Shown here: positions 1 through 7,943 of the stretch, piece by piece | How the letters are laid out: every line of letters starts with the position of its first letter | Numbering within the stretch: position 1 is the stretch's first letter | Assembly: GCF_018100905.1 (NCBI RefSeq) | Contig: NZ_JAGJEG010000003.1 | Location: 124,001 to 188,000, forward strand | Direction of reading: 5' to 3' | DNA: 64,000 bases | From: Pseudoalteromonas sp. MMG010 | GTDB lineage: Bacteria > Pseudomonadota > Gammaproteobacteria > Enterobacterales > Alteromonadaceae | Translations under genes and position numbers: made by a program | Notes under the pieces: generated by a model | Told to the model about the DNA's origin: nothing | Databases searched by the model: none | What the model saw: the letters and a program-made list of their open reading frames with translations, nothing else

Positions 1-280
1 TTTAAAAACACTTCCTATTGATGAGCTAAAACTCGATAAATGCTTTATTTTAAAATTAGATGAATCGGAAAAAGATCAATTTATAGTTCAGTCTTCTATT
101 ACATTAGGGCATCAGCTGGGCTTTACCGTCGTAGCCGAAGGCGTTGAAAATCTTAATTCACTCAAGTTATTAAACGCGATGAAATGTGATCATGCCCAAG
201 GCTACTTTCTGAGCCGTCCATTAAAAGCCGATTTATTAGAGTTATGGTTAGTCGACTATTATACTAATCAAAAAGAATAA
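1..280 (+). CDS. EAL-domain c-di-GMP phosphodiesterase, C-terminal end (partial)
   Basis: An open frame enters at the left edge (first full codon at base 2) and stops at 278-280, giving the last 92 residues of a protein. It shows the late blocks of an EAL domain: LPIDELKLDK near the edge, AEGVEN about residue 48, and QGYFLSRPL about residue 69. EAL domains hydrolyse cyclic di-GMP to pGpG. The catalytic EAL triplet and any N-terminal sensor or GGDEF domain lie outside the window, so enzymatic activity cannot be judged. A large imperfect hairpin follows about 75 bases after the stop. Confidence 0.85.
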   Translation, partial: LKTLPIDELKLDKCFILKLDESEKDQFIVQSSITLGHQLGFTVVAEGVENLNSLKLLNAMKCDHAQGYFLSRPLKADLLELWLVDYYTNQKE

Positions 281-353
281 ATAATTCATACGATTGCTTT
301 TTAGAAACAATGAACCGAATCAATTTAGCAAAAAAATAGTAAATATAGCCATA

Positions 354-422
354 GAGCATACGCAATATTGCATTTATTAAAAGGCACATTTAGTATGGCT
401 TTTAATAAATGTAATATGCTCT
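354..422. repeat. Long imperfect inverted repeat downstream of the EAL gene
   Basis: The arms read GAGCATA...GCATTTATTAAAAGG at about 354-384 and GCTTTTAATAAATGTAATATGCTC at about 399-422 (split here: GCTTTTAATAAATG then TAATATGCTC). They pair nearly completely around a short loop. There is no clean U-tract, so an intrinsic terminator is doubtful. The rest of the 346-base gap (281-626) is very AT-rich, and I see nothing else in it beyond weak promoter-like AT blocks before the next gene. Confidence 0.45.
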
Positions 423-626
423 TGAGCGACTGATTGACTCCTTATGAAACAATATTTTTATTTACAAATTAATAAACGTTTATAAAAATTTTTAATAAAA
501 TAAGTGCAATGTTTAATATAACTGCGCGATTTCATAGCCTACTTATATGATATAATTATCTAGGTTTACTCGTCTTCAAATAACATTTTTTTGTTATGTA
601 TTGATATAAAAATATAGTGATTTAAT

Positions 627-1694
627 ATGAAAGTAATTTTCGATACCCAAAGCCTTTATTATTTACCTCAATACATCCCTGTTTTTAAAGAGCTATCTAA
701 AGAGGGTATTAAAAGTAAATTTGTTTTTTATAAAAACCCTCACTCACCATTAATTCAAAACGTTATTAATCACTATAATCTAGACCATATCTGGGTCGAT
801 AAAGAGTCTGAGGCCATTAGCTTTTATGAGAAAGAAAAGGCTGATTGGGTTTTCTTTGCAAATTCATTTCCTTACTTAGAACGCTTACACAAAGTATCTA
901 AAAGTGCTCAGTTAGGTCACGGTATTGGGCCAAAAGCGAGTTATTATACCAAATCAAGCAAGTCGATGACCGTTCGCTTTGTTGAAGGGGAATATCGTTG
1001 CAGTCGTTTAAAAACGATGTACCCAGAAGATGTATTTATTGATGTTGGCTTTTGTAAACTAGATCCCATATTTAATAATGAGCAGATAGATGGGGCTTTA
1101 AATTTAACTCATTTCAGTAAAGAAAAGAAAACAATATTATATGCGCCAACCTTTTACCCAAGCAGTTTAGAGCTATTTCCTAAAAACTGGCCAGAGCACT
1201 TTGCTAATTATAATATATTAATTAAACCCCATTATTTTTCAATTAGTAAAGAAAAATATCAAAAGCATGTCGAGTTGTTAAAGGCTTGGGCTGAATACCC
1301 CAATGTGTATTTAGCTAGCGTAGAAGATTACTCTTTAGTTCCTTTTTTAGCTGAGGCTGACTTACTAATCAGTGACGCATCGTCTGCGTTATTTGAATTT
1401 GCCTTATTAAATAAGCCTGTTATTTGGTGTGACTTCCTTAAATTAAGATGGAGCTACCGAGGTATATTTTCTTATCGCTTTAAAAAAAGAATGGATAAAG
1501 ATTATGGTGAATATGCTGATTTAGCCGTACATGCAAAAAAATATAAAAATTTAAAAAATTTGGTAGAGCAGCAATTAGCCGAACCAAATCACTTGGCAGA
1601 TAAAAGATTATCATTATCGAAGAAACTTGCTGGAACATTAGATGGAAAAGCAAGTCAAAGAATTGTCGAATATCTGAAAAATAATTCTATTTAA
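627..1694 (+). CDS. CDP-glycerol glycerophosphotransferase family protein
   Basis: This 355-residue protein matches the TagB/TagF-like glycerophosphotransferase family (PF04464). Members move glycerol-phosphate from CDP-glycerol onto a lipid-linked or surface glycan. Visible marks are a GHGIGPK block near residue 97, LIKPH near 198, and the family signature SDASSALFEFALL with KPVIW around 249-268. There is no signal peptide or membrane span, which fits a cytoplasmic or peripheral enzyme. A cytidylyltransferase that could make CDP-glycerol follows 69 bases later. In a Gram-negative host the likely acceptor is LPS, capsule or another surface polysaccharide; that is inference. The DNA is strongly AT-rich, as is common for surface-glycan genes. 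Confidence 0.8.
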   Translation: MKVIFDTQSLYYLPQYIPVFKELSKEGIKSKFVFYKNPHSPLIQNVINHYNLDHIWVDKESEAISFYEKEKADWVFFANSFPYLERLHKVSKSAQLGHGIGPKASYYTKSSKSMTVRFVEGEYRCSRLKTMYPEDVFIDVGFCKLDPIFNNEQIDGALNLTHFSKEKKTILYAPTFYPSSLELFPKNWPEHFANYNILIKPHYFSISKEKYQKHVELLKAWAEYPNVYLASVEDYSLVPFLAEADLLISDASSALFEFALLNKPVIWCDFLKLRWSYRGIFSYRFKKRMDKDYGEYADLAVHAKKYKNLKNLVEQQLAEPNHLADKRLSLSKKLAGTLDGKASQRIVEYLKNNSI

Positions 1695-1763
1695 CACGTA
1701 AAAATACAAGGATGAAGTAAATGTTAAAAGACTTTAAGTTCTAAATAACTATTAGGTTAAAAA

Positions 1764-2189
1764 ATGAAAAAAATTGGTTACACCACAGGCGTTTTTGATC
1801 TGTTTCATATAGGTCATTTAAATATTTTAAAAAGAGCTAAGTTAGAATGCGATTACTTAATTGTAGGTGTAACCACCGATGAGCTTTGTAAGTCAGCTAA
1901 AAATAAAGTACCTGTGATCCCTTTTCAAGAGCGACTTGAACTTGTGGAAGCAATAAAGTTTGTTGATGAAGTGGTACCTCAGGTTAATTACGATAAAGAA
2001 GAAGCGTGGAATAATTTAAAGTTTGATAAAATGTTTGTTGGTGATGACTGGCAAGGGACCGATAAATGGAAAAAAATAGAAGCCGATTTCGCTAAAATTA
2101 ATGTAGAAATTTGCTATTTTTCTTATACTTCGCACACTTCAAGTACAAAGCTTCGTGAGGTTTTAGATAAAATCACTGCTGCGTCTTAA
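1764..2189 (+). CDS. tagD: Glycerol-3-phosphate cytidylyltransferase-like protein (TagD family)
   Basis: This 141-residue nucleotidyltransferase has the GVFDLFHIGHL block at residues 9-19, containing the HxGH motif that binds CTP. Near the end is SSTKLRE, in the place of the second cytidylyltransferase motif (about 126-132). Length and layout fit TagD-type enzymes, which make CDP-glycerol from CTP and glycerol-3-phosphate. The upstream gene is a CDP-glycerol-using transferase, so the two probably form one short pathway. An ethanolamine-phosphate or related cytidylyltransferase cannot be excluded from sequence alone. An upstream micro-ORF of seven codons lies at 1721-1744. Confidence 0.8.
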   Translation: MKKIGYTTGVFDLFHIGHLNILKRAKLECDYLIVGVTTDELCKSAKNKVPVIPFQERLELVEAIKFVDEVVPQVNYDKEEAWNNLKFDKMFVGDDWQGTDKWKKIEADFAKINVEICYFSYTSHTSSTKLREVLDKITAAS

Positions 2190-2324
2190 ATTATTCAACC
2201 CGCGCTTTAGAAAGTTATCTCTATAAAATAATACGTTGTAATTAGGCACTTTGATGAGTGCCTAATCTGTATATTGTCGTCAGATTATAAATAAGAAATA
2301 GAGGGGAGTAACAGTAAGGCACCT

Positions 2325-2690
2325 TTATTTCTGTTTTTTATATCCATAGGGGCAATTTTTACAATTATTTTTACAGCACGTTCCTCGCTTTAAAAAAAAC
2401 CACTTAGAAAAAACCATGTAATTATTTTCCATTGTGTAATCAAGCCCTGCTATGAGATTGTCATTATTTTTAAATGGCCTAGCAAAAGCGAGTTGGGTTT
2501 TAATCGGCTGAGTATAAATGTGCTGTAAGAAATGATTTATTTTAGCTAAGGTGCAAGTTCTGCATAGGCAAGCTGTTGCTTCTGCATCAAGAGGTAAAAT
2601 AGCGGGCAATTCGCTGCACCAACATGCAGATATATCGTTTACATTGCATGTAAGTAATGTATTACATTGAGAGCAGTTAAGTTGGAGCAT
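2325..2690 (-). CDS. Small cysteine-rich protein: CWC domain joined to a DUF5522-like tail
   Basis: The protein has 121 residues and about a dozen cysteines. Residues 1-46 look like a cysteine-rich CWC domain (CSQC at 6-9, CWC at 23-25, CLCRTC at 41-46). Residues about 80-117 carry GLDYTMENNYMVFSKWF, RGTCCKNNCKNCPYGY, which resembles the DUF5522 family. The spacing of cysteines suggests metal binding, probably zinc, though no function is known for either domain. The start ATG lies 39 bases from the divergent gene at 2730. The domain assignment is from memory of the families. Confidence 0.65.
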   Translation of the reverse strand: MLQLNCSQCNTLLTCNVNDISACWCSELPAILPLDAEATACLCRTCTLAKINHFLQHIYTQPIKTQLAFARPFKNNDNLIAGLDYTMENNYMVFSKWFFLKRGTCCKNNCKNCPYGYKKQK

Positions 2691-2729
2691 GATATGTCTT
2701 TTAAGTATTAATGTAGTAAGAATAACATA

Positions 2730-3065
2730 ATGAATATAAAAACAGCATTAGCCGAATTTGTTGGTTTTGGCGATAATAAAGAAACGGCCATTGGTGTCAT
2801 CGCTGCCACGCCAAGTTATGGCCAAGATATAAACTATAGCGTAACCACGCAAGAGGTTATTAAGGTGCTTGAGCGGGTCGTTAATAATGAAATTCCATTA
2901 GATGATTTGCTGTTATGGGCAAATGTTATTGAATCGAGAGATGATATTGCTTGCGGTGAATCCGAGGGAGTCATTTACGCACTCAGTAATGACGATCAAA
3001 TGGGTGAGTTAACGATTGCAAAGCTAGTACAAATATTACACCTGTTAAACAACACCCCTGACTAG
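2730..3065 (+). CDS. Hypothetical acidic protein, 111 residues
   Basis: I do not recognise this gene with confidence. It encodes a small acidic soluble protein without signal peptide or membrane segment. The central part (VIKVLERVVNNEIPLDDLLLWA, split over about 43-65, followed by IESRDDIACGESEGVIY) is reminiscent of small immunity or regulator proteins that keep an I.SRDDI.-like helix pair, but the likeness is too loose to name a family. It is divergent from the cysteine-rich gene and ends directly before the first repeat array. There is no strong Shine-Dalgarno before the ATG. Confidence 0.5.
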   Translation: MNIKTALAEFVGFGDNKETAIGVIAATPSYGQDINYSVTTQEVIKVLERVVNNEIPLDDLLLWANVIESRDDIACGESEGVIYALSNDDQMGELTIAKLVQILHLLNNTPD

Positions 3066-3077
3066 CCATTAAAAAGC

Positions 3078-4140
3078 CAATGCTCACAAAGAGAAGCAAA
3101 TGAGAAGCTATAAAAACGTTCTAGTCGCTACTCTAAAGCGCAGCGTCTCTAAAGCGAAGCGCCTCTTTGTGCATAAATGGCTTATTCACTTAATCACTTA
3201 AACCAAAAAACAAAAACCAATGCTCACAAAGAGAGGAAAATGAGGGTAAATGAGAAGCCAAAACACAAAATAAAACATGCCCTAGTCACTAAATCACTAC
3301 TATAAAGCACAGCGTCTCTAAAGCGAAGCGCCTCTTTGTGCATAAATGGCTTAATCACTTAATCACTTAATCACTTAAAAACCAAAAACAAAAACCAATG
3401 CTCACAAAGAGAAGAAAATGAGGGTAAATGAGAAGTGAAAAACACGCTCTAGTCCTAAACCACTAAGTTACTACTCTAAAGCGCAGCGTCTCTAAAGCGA
3501 AGCGCCTCTTTGTGCATAAATGGCTTAATCACTAGCTTTAATCACTTAAAACCAAAGACAAAAGCCAATGCTCACAAAGAGAAGTAAATGAGGGTAAATG
3601 AGAAGTGAAAAACATGTTCTAGTCCTAAATCACTAAGTTACTACTCTAAAGCGCAGCGTCTCTAAAGCGAAGCGCCTCTTTGTGCATAAATGGCTTATTC
3701 ACTTAATCACTTAAACCAAAAAACAAAAACCAATGCTCACAAAGAGAGGAAAATGAGGGTAAATGAGAAGCCAAAACACAAAATAAAACACGCCCTAGTC
3801 ACTAAATCACTAAATCACTAAATCACTACTCTAAAGCGCAGCGTCTCTAAAGCGAAGCGCCTCTTTGTGCATAAATGGCTTATTCACTTAAACCAAAAAA
3901 CAAAAACCAATGCTCACAAAGAGAAGAAAATGAGGGTAAATGAGAAGCCAAAACACAAAATAAAACACGCCCTAGTCACTAAATCACTACTCTAAAGCAC
4001 AGCGTCTCTAAAGCGAAGCGCCTCTTTGTGCATAAATATCTTAATCACTTAATTACTTAAACCAAAAAACAAAAACCAATGCTCACAAAGAGCAGCAAAT
4101 GAGGGTAAATGAGAAGCTATAAAAACGTTCTGGTTACTAC
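3078..4140. repeat. Repeat array A: seven nested-repeat units, period about 140-178 bases
   Basis: Left arms (TGCTCACAAAGAG) begin at 3081, 3221, 3399, 3569, 3734, 3911 and 4080. Right arms (CTCTTTGTGC) follow at 3163, 3332, 3506, 3676, 3861 and 4022; the seventh unit is cut off before its right arm. The arms are complementary: ATGC-TC-ACAAAGAG against CTCTTTGTGCAT, with a two-base bulge. Between them lie an AATGAGGGTAAATGAGAAG-type block, a variable core, TCACTAAA microrepeats and a 16-base doublet (CTCTAAAGCGCAGCGT, then CTCTAAAGCGAAGCGC). Units are joined by CACTTAAT microrepeats and an AACCAAAAACAAAAACC-type linker. The array fills the gap between the convergent gene ends at 3065 (+) and 4206 (-). 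It holds no ORF of note. A relative lies at 57653-58200. Confidence 0.9.
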
Positions 4141-4155
4141 TCATCAGCTACATAC

Positions 4156-4188
4156 AAAAACACCGCGTATATTAGCGCGGTGTTTTTT
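4156..4188 (-). terminator. Intrinsic terminator of fbp (can act both ways)
   Basis: A GC-rich hairpin (ACACCGCG and CGCGGTGT arms, eight-base loop) is flanked by A5 on one side and T6 on the other. Read on the minus strand it sits 18 bases after the fbp stop. Confidence 0.85.
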
Positions 4189-4205
4189 AACGTAAAAACG
4201 AAGGG

Positions 4206-5177
4206 TTAATCTTTATGATAACCTAAACATGTTTCAACTTCGTTTTTAGAACCCAAAATAACGGCCACACGCTGGTGGATAGCATCGGGTTGAATATCCA
4301 TAATGCGCTCACTGCCTGTAGAAGCAATACCGCCAGCTTGTTCAACCAACATAGCCATAGGGTTTGCTTCGTATAACAAACGTAGCTTATTCGGTTTTTT
4401 AGGGTCTTTAGTATCAGTTGGGTAAGCAAATATACCACCGCGGCTTAAAACACGATGCACATCGCCAACCATTGCAGCAATCCAACGCATATTAAAGTTT
4501 TTAGCACGAGGACCCGTATCGCCAGCCACTAAGTCATTAATATAGTTTTGCATAGCCGGCTGCCAATGGCGCTGGTTTGACGCATTAATGGCAAACTCAT
4601 TGGTATCTTCTGGAATAACCGAAAAATCTTGAGTAAGTAAAAAGCTACCCTGAGTTTTATCTAAGGTAAATAAACGAGTCCCTTTACCAATGGTTAACGC
4701 AAGCATGGTTGATGGGCCGTAAAGCACATAGCCGGCAGCTACTTGTTTATGGCCAGGTTGCATAAAAATGCTTTCATCAGCAGCATCAGAACCTTCAGGT
4801 GCTTCCATAATAGAAAAGATAGTGCCTACCAACGAGTTAATATCGGTATTTGACGAGCCATCAAGTGGGTCAAAGGCAACAATATATTTAGCGTCGGGAT
4901 TACCCGCAACAGTGTAGTCTTCTTCTTCAGAGGCTATGGCTTTCACATAACCAGACTCAAGTAAAATATCCTTTAAAAGTTGGTTAGATAAAACATCAAG
5001 TTTCTTTTGAGTTTCACCTTGAATATTCTCATCGAGAGTTGAGCCTAACACGCCTGAAAGTGCGCCTTGGCCTACTCTAAACGAGATCTCTTTACAGGCA
5101 GCAAGTACTGTACGAATTAATAAAAGAAGTTCGTTTGAACAGCCGTCTTCTAACATCACTGTGGGGAGTCTACGCAT
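4206..5177 (-). CDS. fbp: Class I fructose-1,6-bisphosphatase
   Basis: This 323-residue enzyme hydrolyses fructose-1,6-bisphosphate to fructose-6-phosphate, the committed step of gluconeogenesis. The metal- and phosphate-binding signature DPLDGSSN is at residues 103-110, preceded by an acidic EEED stretch at 84-87 and followed by the [16 protein letters not shown] region and GGIFAYP. Length is close to that of other bacterial class I enzymes. It is monocistronic: repeat array A and a terminator lie downstream, and a divergent metalloprotease gene starts 168 bases upstream. Confidence 0.97.
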   Translation of the reverse strand: MRRLPTVMLEDGCSNELLLLIRTVLAACKEISFRVGQGALSGVLGSTLDENIQGETQKKLDVLSNQLLKDILLESGYVKAIASEEEDYTVAGNPDAKYIVAFDPLDGSSNTDINSLVGTIFSIMEAPEGSDAADESIFMQPGHKQVAAGYVLYGPSTMLALTIGKGTRLFTLDKTQGSFLLTQDFSVIPEDTNEFAINASNQRHWQPAMQNYINDLVAGDTGPRAKNFNMRWIAAMVGDVHRVLSRGGIFAYPTDTKDPKKPNKLRLLYEANPMAMLVEQAGGIASTGSERIMDIQPDAIHQRVAVILGSKNEVETCLGYHKD

Positions 5178-5344
5178 TCTATTTTCCTGATAACAAGTTA
5201 TACCATTGGCAAAAGTTAATCATAATGTGAGAGAGATTAACTTAAAGCGCTGAATTTCGTCTTAAATAACTGTATTGTTTAAATAGGTCCTACATAATAG
5301 GGCTACCTAATCATACTTAAAACGCCAATAACAAAGATAAGATT

Positions 5345-7774
5345 ATGCAAAAAATTCCATTACTACGTTACATGTTCTTTACTGTGTTGCTTACCATCAT
5401 AACCCAAGCGAACGCAGCAATTAAGTCTATTGATGAATTTACTGACAAAATGAATCACTTTCCGGGCTACTTTTCATTCTATTATGATACACAAGCAGGA
5501 AAAGTTTACTTAAAAGTAGATAAATTAAAACAGCAATTTTTATTACAACAAAGCTTACCGTATGGAGTGGGTTCTAACGACATAGGGTTAGATAGAGGCC
5601 AACTTGGTAATACGCATTTAGTGCAGTTCGAACGCTTTGGCGATAAAGTCATGCTCCGAGCTGTAAACACTTACTACCGTGCAAACACCACAAATAAAGC
5701 CGAAAAACAAAGTGTAAAAGAAGCATTTGCTTCGAGTATTTTGGCAGGCCTTAAAGTTGTAGCACAAGATAGTGACGCTGCATTAGTCGATTATACCCCT
5801 TATTTATTGTCAGATGTGCATGGAGTAAGCCGCATATTAGCAGCACGTAAACAAGGTAATTTTAGTTTAGACAACACGCGTAGTGCTGTATTTATGGAGC
5901 GCTCAAAAGCCTTCATGAAAAATACTGAATTAGAAGCAGTATTAACTTTTAAAGGCAGTAACGTTGGTAAATATGTTCGCCAAGTCAGTGCAGACCCATA
6001 TTCGTTAACGGTACATATGCATCATTCGCTTATAGAATTACCCGATAACAACTACACACCTCGCCAGTTTAATACGCAGTCGGGTTTTTGGAGTGTTGAA
6101 CACAAAGATTACTCAGCGCCTTTAGGTGAGTCTATGTATGTGCGTTATATACCACGTCATCGTTTAATTAAAAAAAATCCTAACTTACCGGTGAGTGAAC
6201 CTGTTGAACCTATTGTTTATTATTTAGATCCTGGGGTACCTGAGCCTGTTAAAGGGGCTTTATTAGAAGGTGCAAAATGGTGGAACAATGCATTTACCGA
6301 GGCCGGTTTTAAAAATGCCTTTATGGTAAAAGTACTGCCAAGTAATGCCGATCCTATGGATGTAAGATACAACGTTATTCAATGGGTGCATCGTGCTACG
6401 CGCGGTTGGTCTTATGGGAGCTCAGTGATTGATCCTCGTACCGGAGAAATCATTAAAGGCCATGTAACGCTTGGATCGTTAAGGGTTCGTCAAGATTTAT
6501 TAATTGCACAAGCACTTAGCGCACCTTACATAAAAGGTAACGAGGTAACTAAAACGCTGCAAGCGATGGCGCTTGATCGAATTCGTCAATTAAGTGCTCA
6601 TGAAGTTGGACATACACTAGGTATTGCTCATAACTTTGCTGCTTCGGTAAACGATAGAGCATCGGTTATGGATTACCCGCACCCGTTATTAAGTTTTAAC
6701 GAGCAAGGTAAGCTTGATGTATCGCGTGGCTATGCAAAAGGAATGGGTGTTTGGGATACGCAAGTTATTAAATATGGCTACAGCGATTTTACTAATCAAA
6801 ACGAAGAGAGCGGTCTTAAGGCTATTTTGGCCGAAAATAAAGCCAAAGGCTTAGCGTTTATTTCTGATAGTGATGCCCGTGCAAAAGGCGGCGCGCATCC
6901 AACAGCGCACCTTTGGGATAATGGCAGTAATCCAAGTGAAGAATTACTTAGAGTGCTTGAGGTGCGTCAGCAGGCGCTCGCTCAATTTGGTATAAATAAT
7001 ATTAAAACCGGCGCTGCATTATCTAATCTAGAAGAAATGCTAGTGCCTTTATATTTGTTTCATCGTTATCAAATTGAGGCAGCCGTAAAATTGGTTGCAG
7101 GGGTTGATTATCACTACGAAACCCGTAGTGAGCAAGCGGCAAAAGGCGCGCAAGTTGTTGATAAAATAAAACAACAACAGGCGGTAACTGCCATACTGGC
7201 AACACTTAAAGCAAAAAACTTGGTTGTACCTGAATCAATACTTTCACTGATACCGCCAAAAGCTTATGGTGAATCTAAATCGCGCGAAAGCATTGTAGGG
7301 CGTACCGGTTTAACACTCGACGCTATGGCCTTGCCTGAAGTTGCTGCGCAACATAGTTTATCGTTATTATTAAATAGCCAGCGTTTGAATCGTTTAGCGC
7401 AACAACAAGCACGTCATAGCGAATTTTATAGCTTAAATGAGCTATTAACTGAGCTATACGCTAGTGTATTTAAAGTTTCTACACCTAATACTATGGCGGG
7501 TAAAGTCACTCAACGGGTACAGTATTTAACCGCTAAAACCATGGCCGATGTAATTGCCAGCCCTAACACTAGCCCAGAAGTGCAAGCACAGCTCAATTAT
7601 TATTTAGTAAAACTAATGAATGATTTTGAGCAAAACTCATTCATTAGTCACACGAGCGAAGGCGAAAGTGCATTTAAGCAGTATTTGGTTGAACAAATAA
7701 AATTGTTTTTAAATACCGGTACATGGCCAAATAACTTTAAAGCATTGCCTATTCCACCAGGTTCGCCTATTTAA
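5345..7774 (+). CDS. Secreted zinc-dependent metalloprotease (DUF5117/DUF4953 type)
   Basis: The 809-residue product starts with a clear signal peptide ending near QANA (about residue 25), so it is exported. Residues about 35-230 form a DUF5117-like N-terminal region, with LDRGQLG and the VRYIPRHRL block. The gluzincin-like or metzincin-like active site HEVGHTLGIAH is at 419-429, followed by a SVMDYPHP Met-turn-like stretch at about 438. Family members are large zinc proteases found mostly in Bacteroidetes and marine Gammaproteobacteria, of uncertain substrate. The gene stands alone, divergent from fbp. Palindromic sequences lie just downstream. Confidence 0.85.
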   Translation: MQKIPLLRYMFFTVLLTIITQANAAIKSIDEFTDKMNHFPGYFSFYYDTQAGKVYLKVDKLKQQFLLQQSLPYGVGSNDIGLDRGQLGNTHLVQFERFGDKVMLRAVNTYYRANTTNKAEKQSVKEAFASSILAGLKVVAQDSDAALVDYTPYLLSDVHGVSRILAARKQGNFSLDNTRSAVFMERSKAFMKNTELEAVLTFKGSNVGKYVRQVSADPYSLTVHMHHSLIELPDNNYTPRQFNTQSGFWSVEHKDYSAPLGESMYVRYIPRHRLIKKNPNLPVSEPVEPIVYYLDPGVPEPVKGALLEGAKWWNNAFTEAGFKNAFMVKVLPSNADPMDVRYNVIQWVHRATRGWSYGSSVIDPRTGEIIKGHVTLGSLRVRQDLLIAQALSAPYIKGNEVTKTLQAMALDRIRQLSAHEVGHTLGIAHNFAASVNDRASVMDYPHPLLSFNEQGKLDVSRGYAKGMGVWDTQVIKYGYSDFTNQNEESGLKAILAENKAKGLAFISDSDARAKGGAHPTAHLWDNGSNPSEELLRVLEVRQQALAQFGINNIKTGAALSNLEEMLVPLYLFHRYQIEAAVKLVAGVDYHYETRSEQAAKGAQVVDKIKQQQAVTAILATLKAKNLVVPESILSLIPPKAYGESKSRESIVGRTGLTLDAMALPEVAAQHSLSLLLNSQRLNRLAQQQARHSEFYSLNELLTELYASVFKVSTPNTMAGKVTQRVQYLTAKTMADVIASPNTSPEVQAQLNYYLVKLMNDFEQNSFISHTSEGESAFKQYLVEQIKLFLNTGTWPNNFKALPIPPGSPI

Positions 7775-7786
7775 TGTGTAATAACA

Positions 7787-7880
7787 GCAAGTATATACTT
7801 GCTACAGGTTATGATACCGATTAAGAATTAAAGATGAGCGTCGCGAGGCAAGTATACTTGTTACAGTGGCGCGACCTTTT
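7787..7880 (+). repeat. Pair of related palindromes, the second nested in a terminator-like stem
   Basis: GCAAGTATATACTTGC (7787-7802) is a perfect 16-base palindrome. CAAGTATACTTG (7849-7860) is a related 12-base one. Each is followed by CTACAG or TTACAG, making an imperfect direct repeat about 60 bases apart. The second lies inside a GTCGCG/CGCGAC stem (7840-7875) followed by CTTTTTC, so it may end transcription of the metalloprotease gene. Confidence 0.5.
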
Positions 7881-7943
7881 TCTTGCTTCAGGTATTTTTT
7901 TTGTTAGTCTACAGGTCTAATTTTTATTCTTTTGAAGGTGTCT

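Noticed and set aside
3078-4140. CRISPR array
   Set aside because: Repeats are far longer than CRISPR repeats, contain inner tandem repeats, and intervals are low-complexity and shared rather than unique spacers; no cas genes are nearby.
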